From Cunninghamia lanceolata (Eukaryota > Streptophyta > Pinopsida > Cupressales > Cupressaceae), in NCBI GenBank assembly GCA_027924645.1, contig BSBN01000213.1, forward strand, positions 29,328,501 through 29,392,500: DNA of 64,000 nt. The letters are read 5' to 3'. The notes under the pieces are model-generated. The model was not told the origin of the DNA, made no database searches, and saw nothing but the letters and a program-made list of their open reading frames with translations. This document shows, piece by piece, positions 60,181 through 64,000 of this stretch. The position numbers and the translations under genes were made by a program. Each line of letters opens with the position of its first letter. The first letter of the stretch is position 1.

Positions 60181-63100
60181 AACAAGATGAAGTGTGTTTC
60201 TCATCATTGTGATTTGGTTGAACAACTTTTTATGAGTTGATGGAATTTTTCTAAAACTTTGAATTTTATTTCTTATGTTTGAACATTAGGTGTTTTGACG
60301 TGTGTGAGATATTCAATTTGAATTGTATGGACTTTGTGGCTTGGATTGACCTTTATTATGTGTGTGCTTTTGGGTTTGGCCTTCACTTTGTGTTTTGAAA
60401 CTATTCTTATGTTTTAGATGAATTGTGTTTCTCATAATTATGGTTTGGATGAACAACTTTTGAAGGATTCATGGATTTTTTATTGAACTTTGAAATTTTT
60501 TTCTTATGTTTGAACATTGGGTGTTTTTATATGTGTTTTCACTTTGTATTTTGATGTGATTGAGACATTCAATTCTAATTGTTTGAAGTGTTGTGTGAGT
60601 TAACTGTGACATTTATTTATTGTACTTTTATAGTGGGACCATTAGAATTTAATTTATATTTTTTCATAGTGAGAATCTTGGCATTCATTATGTGGTTTTA
60701 TGTTTGGCATTTACTATCTACATCCTTATTGAGGCTTGGATGAAGTGTTTTTTTTAACTTTGAAATTGCTATGTTTGAGTGTTTAGAGGTGTAGAGTACT
60801 GCAATTTATATTCTTTGAAGTGTTGTGTGAGTTTTTCTTAAAGATAATGCGCTTGGTAAACTTTTTAAAGTGACCAGTGACGTTGGCACGACACGCCCTT
60901 CGCCTCCACGAGAACACTTTTGCCCGGAGCTATGAATCGGTGAGGCCACAACATGGGGGACCTCATCCCTTAGCATGAACACTTACATTAACACTACAGG
61001 TTCAAACCTGCAAGCTCGTTAGCCCAGTGAAGGCGTAAAGCCTACAAGCTCATTGGCCCAGCAGGGGTTTAAACCCTAGTGGCCGCCACTACAACCGAGC
61101 AACTTAACCACCATACCACGCCCTTAATGGCAAAAGTGTTGTGTGAGTTAAATTTCACATTTAATTTATGTTTTTTTAGAGTGTGAGGATTATTGGCTTA
61201 CTTTGTGAACTTTAAAATTTGAGCTCTTTGTGTGTGTGTAAACTATTTCTTATGCTTTAGACAAAGTATTTAGTGTAAACTTTGTATCTTTTTAGAACTT
61301 CTTATTGTTTGGATGAAATGTAACTAAAATTTTGACATTCATTTTATTTGATTGATTGTTTTTGAGTTAAGTTTTTCTGATTTTAATTTGATCTTTGATC
61401 TTTGGAATTTAATTTGTGTTTTTTGAAGTGAGAATTTGGCTTTGAGTAAGTGTGCATATTTTTTTGGCATTCATTTTCAACTTATTGTTGTGGATTGGAT
61501 GATTTTTTTTTTAACTTTGAATTTTATTTCTTAGATTTGAACATTGGGTGTTTTTATATGTTTTAACTTTGTGTGTTTTGATGTGTGTGAGACCTTCAAT
61601 TCAACTATTTTGGAATTTGTGGTTTGGACTAACCTTTATGAAGTGTGTGCTTCTGAGTTTGTCCTTCACTTTGTGTGTTGAAACTATTCTTATGCTTTAG
61701 ATGAAGTGTGTTTCTCATAATTGTGACTTGGTCGAACAGTTTTTTATGAGTTGACGAATTTTTTTAAAACTTTGAATTTTATTTCTTATGTTTGAACATT
61801 AGGTGTTTTGACTTGTGTGAGACATTTAATTCGATTTGTTTGGACTTTGTGGTTTGGACCGACCTTTATTATGTGTGTGCTTTTGAGTTTGGCCTTCACA
61901 TTGTGTTTTGAAATTATTCTTATGCTTTCAGATGAATTGTGTTTCTCATAATTGTGGTTTGGATGAGCAAACTTTTTATGGATTCATGGAATTTTTTTAA
62001 AACTTTGAATTTTATTTCTTATGTTTGAACATTGGGTGTTTTTATATGTGTTTTCACTTTGTGTGTTTTGATGTGTGTGAGACATTTGATTCAAATTGTT
62101 TGAAGTGTTGTGTGAATTAACTATGGCATTTACTTTTTGTGCTTTGGTTAGTGGAATGATTGGAATTTTATTTGTATTTTTCGAAGTGAGAATTTTGGCA
62201 TATATTATGTGATTTTAAGTTTGGCATTTACTTTCTACATCCTTATTGAGGCTTGGATGAAGTGTGTTTGTTGAACTTTAAAATTCATTGTGTTTCTGTG
62301 TTTAGAGGCGTAGAGAACAAAGCAATTTATATTCTTTGAAGTGTTGTGTGAGTTATATTCACATTTAATTTATGCTTTTTAGAGTGTGAACTTGGTATTT
62401 AGTGCAAACTTGGTAGTTTTTTAGAACATCTTATGGTTTGGATGAAGCTTAACTAAAATTTTGGCATTCATTTTGTTTGATTTGATGGTTTCTGTTATGT
62501 TTTTGTGATTTTAATTTAATCTTTGATCTTTAGAATTTAATTTGTGTTTTTGAAGTGAGAATTTTGGCTTTCAATAAGTGTGCATGTTTTTTCGGCATTT
62601 ATTTTCAGCCTATTGTGGCTTGGATGATTTCTTTTTTTAAATGTTGAATTTTATTTCTTATGACATTGGGTATTTTTATATGTTTTCACTTTGTGTGTTT
62701 TGATGTGTGTGAGACATTCAATTAAACTTTTTTGGACTTTGTGGTTTGGACTAACCTTTATTGTGTGTGCACTTTTGAGTTTGGCCTTCACTTTGTGTGT
62801 TGAAACTATTCTTATGCTTTAGATGAAGTGTCTTTCTCATAATTGTGATTTGGTTGAACTTTTTATGAGTTGATGGAAATTTATTAAAACTTAGAATTTT
62901 ATTTCTTATGTTTGAACATTAGGTGTTTTGACGTGTGTGAGACATTCAATTCAAATTGCTTGGACTTTGTGGTTTGGACTGGCCTTTATTATGTGTGTGC
63001 TTTTGAGTTTGGCCTTCATTTTGTGTTTTGAAACCATTCTTATGGTTTTAGGTGAATTATGTTTCTCATAATTGTGGTTTGGATGAACAACATTTTATTG

Positions 63101-64000
63101 ATTCATTTAAAACTTTGAATTTTATTTCTTATGTTTGAACATTGGGTGTTTTTATGTGTTTTCACTTTATGTGTTTTGATGTGTCTGAGACATTCAATTC
63201 AAATTGCTTGAAGTGTTGTGCGAGTTAACTATGGCATTTATTTTTTGTGCTTTTATAGTGGGATCATTGGAATTTAATTTGTTTTTTTTCAAAGTGAGAA
63301 TTTTGGCATTCATTATGTGTTTTAAAGTTTGGCATTTACTTTTTACATCCTTATTGAGGCTTGGATGAAGTGTGTATTTTGAACTTTGAAATTCATTGTG
63401 TTTGTGTGTTTAGAGGCATAGAGTAGTGCAATTTATATTCGTTGAAGTGTTGTGTGAGTTAACTTTCACATTTAATTTATGTTTTTTAGAGTGTAAGGAT
63501 TATTGTCTTGCTTTGTGAACTTAAAACTTTGAGCTCTTTGTGTCTGTAAACTATTTCTTATGTTTTAGACAAAGTATTTAGTGAAAACTTTGTAGTTTTT
63601 TAGAACTTCTTATGGCTTGGATGAAGTGTAACTAAAATATTGACACTCTGTGATTTTCGTGTAATCTTTGATCTTTGGAATTGAAGTGAGAATTTCGGCT
63701 TTCAGTAAGTGTGCATGTTTTTTTGGCATTTATTTTCAACTTATAATTGTGGCTTGGAAGAAGTATGTTTAAATTTTGACCTTCATTGTGTGTGTGCAAT
63801 TGAGCAATTGAGTAAGTCTCTACTTTGTGTTTTCATGTCTCTAAGTTTTGACATTCACTTCGTTCTTCATTCTCAGAGAATTCCTCTCGACATACCACCA
63901 CAAGGGAGGTATGGGAGCAAGGAAGAGGCTAAGAATGTGACCTATCATTCATAGTAGGATGACCCTTCACTCCCACCACACCAACAAAAGAGAGACCCCA
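60181..64000. repeat. diverged relatives of the 340-bp satellite in larger units
   Basis: Words from the 54.6-57.5 kb satellite (GTTGAAACTATTCTTATGCT, GATGAAGTGTGTTTCTCAT, GGTGTTTTGACGTGTGTGAG) recur here at longer and uneven spacing. A longer block marked by CATCCTTATTGAGGCTTGGA recurs near 60720, 62237 and 63347, with periods of about 1517 (including a SINE) and 1110 bp. No gene is seen; the frame at 63709-63954 is not supported. The last 40 bases show nothing identifiable. Confidence 0.75.
60834..61133 (-). mobile_element. tRNA-derived SINE with 16-bp target duplication
   Basis: AAGTGTTGTGTGAGTT occurs at 60818-60833 and again at 61134-61149, and the sequence outside matches the uninterrupted sister repeats. 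Read on the minus strand, the insert has GGGCGTGGTATGGTGGTTAA (tRNA-like, box-A region) followed by box-B-like GGTTTAAACCC about 45 bp later. It has a second GGTTTGAACC and an A-rich end (TTTAAGAAA). RNA polymerase III SINEs have this layout. About 12 bases precede the tRNA-like start. Confidence 0.75.

Overview
This is nuclear plant DNA dominated by transposable elements, most likely from a large genome. A gymnosperm is my guess but is not proven. The evidence is plant-type P-L-S pentatricopeptide repeats, Ty1/copia and chromodomain Ty3/gypsy retrotransposons primed by tRNA-iMet, degenerate plant-telomere-like TTTAGGG repeats, a tRNA-type SINE and a fragment of a plant LINE ORF1. No intact cellular gene is visible. 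The only long intact reading frame is a 708-codon retrotransposon gag-protease.

Layout. 1-6250: two divergent, decayed, spliced genes of unknown function, separated by non-coding DNA. 7981-23541: a PPR pseudogene in which a 303-bp P-L-S triplet is tandemly amplified, every unit boundary carrying the same TAG. It is split by a 4.95-kb element (9266-14215, 5-bp target duplication, unknown cargo gene) and by a LINE-like fragment that itself holds a full-length chromodomain gypsy element (16052-22944). 23769-47200: a candidate 23.4-kb DNA transposon, with inverted termini beginning GGGTAAGTGCAA, TAAT on both flanks and CG-rich palindromes near both ends. It contains a transposase-like pseudogene on + (29462-32546, original stop at 38853) and a seven-exon gene on - (46901-44816). 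It has been enlarged by a telomere-like array (24.97-28.2 kb), a LINE ORF1 fragment, a copia element (32547-38835), a 359-bp satellite (39.0-41.1 kb) and motif-rich non-coding DNA. 48338-54410: a minisatellite reading as Glu-Ala-Lys repeats, split by a young non-autonomous gypsy element (48522-53793) with gag-protease but no reverse transcriptase or integrase. 54.5-64 kb: about 340-bp tandem satellite and diverged relatives, with one SINE insertion.

Almost all reading frames here are disabled by in-frame stops at positions where Gln, Arg or Trp is expected, which suggests decay by C-to-T change of methylated cytosines. The best candidate for something undescribed is the 23.4-kb terminal-inverted-repeat element. 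Its transposase-like protein has DFAEN, WSD and HGKGEHDGAG signatures with D-89-D-39-E spacing, and I do not recognise it as any canonical plant transposon superfamily.
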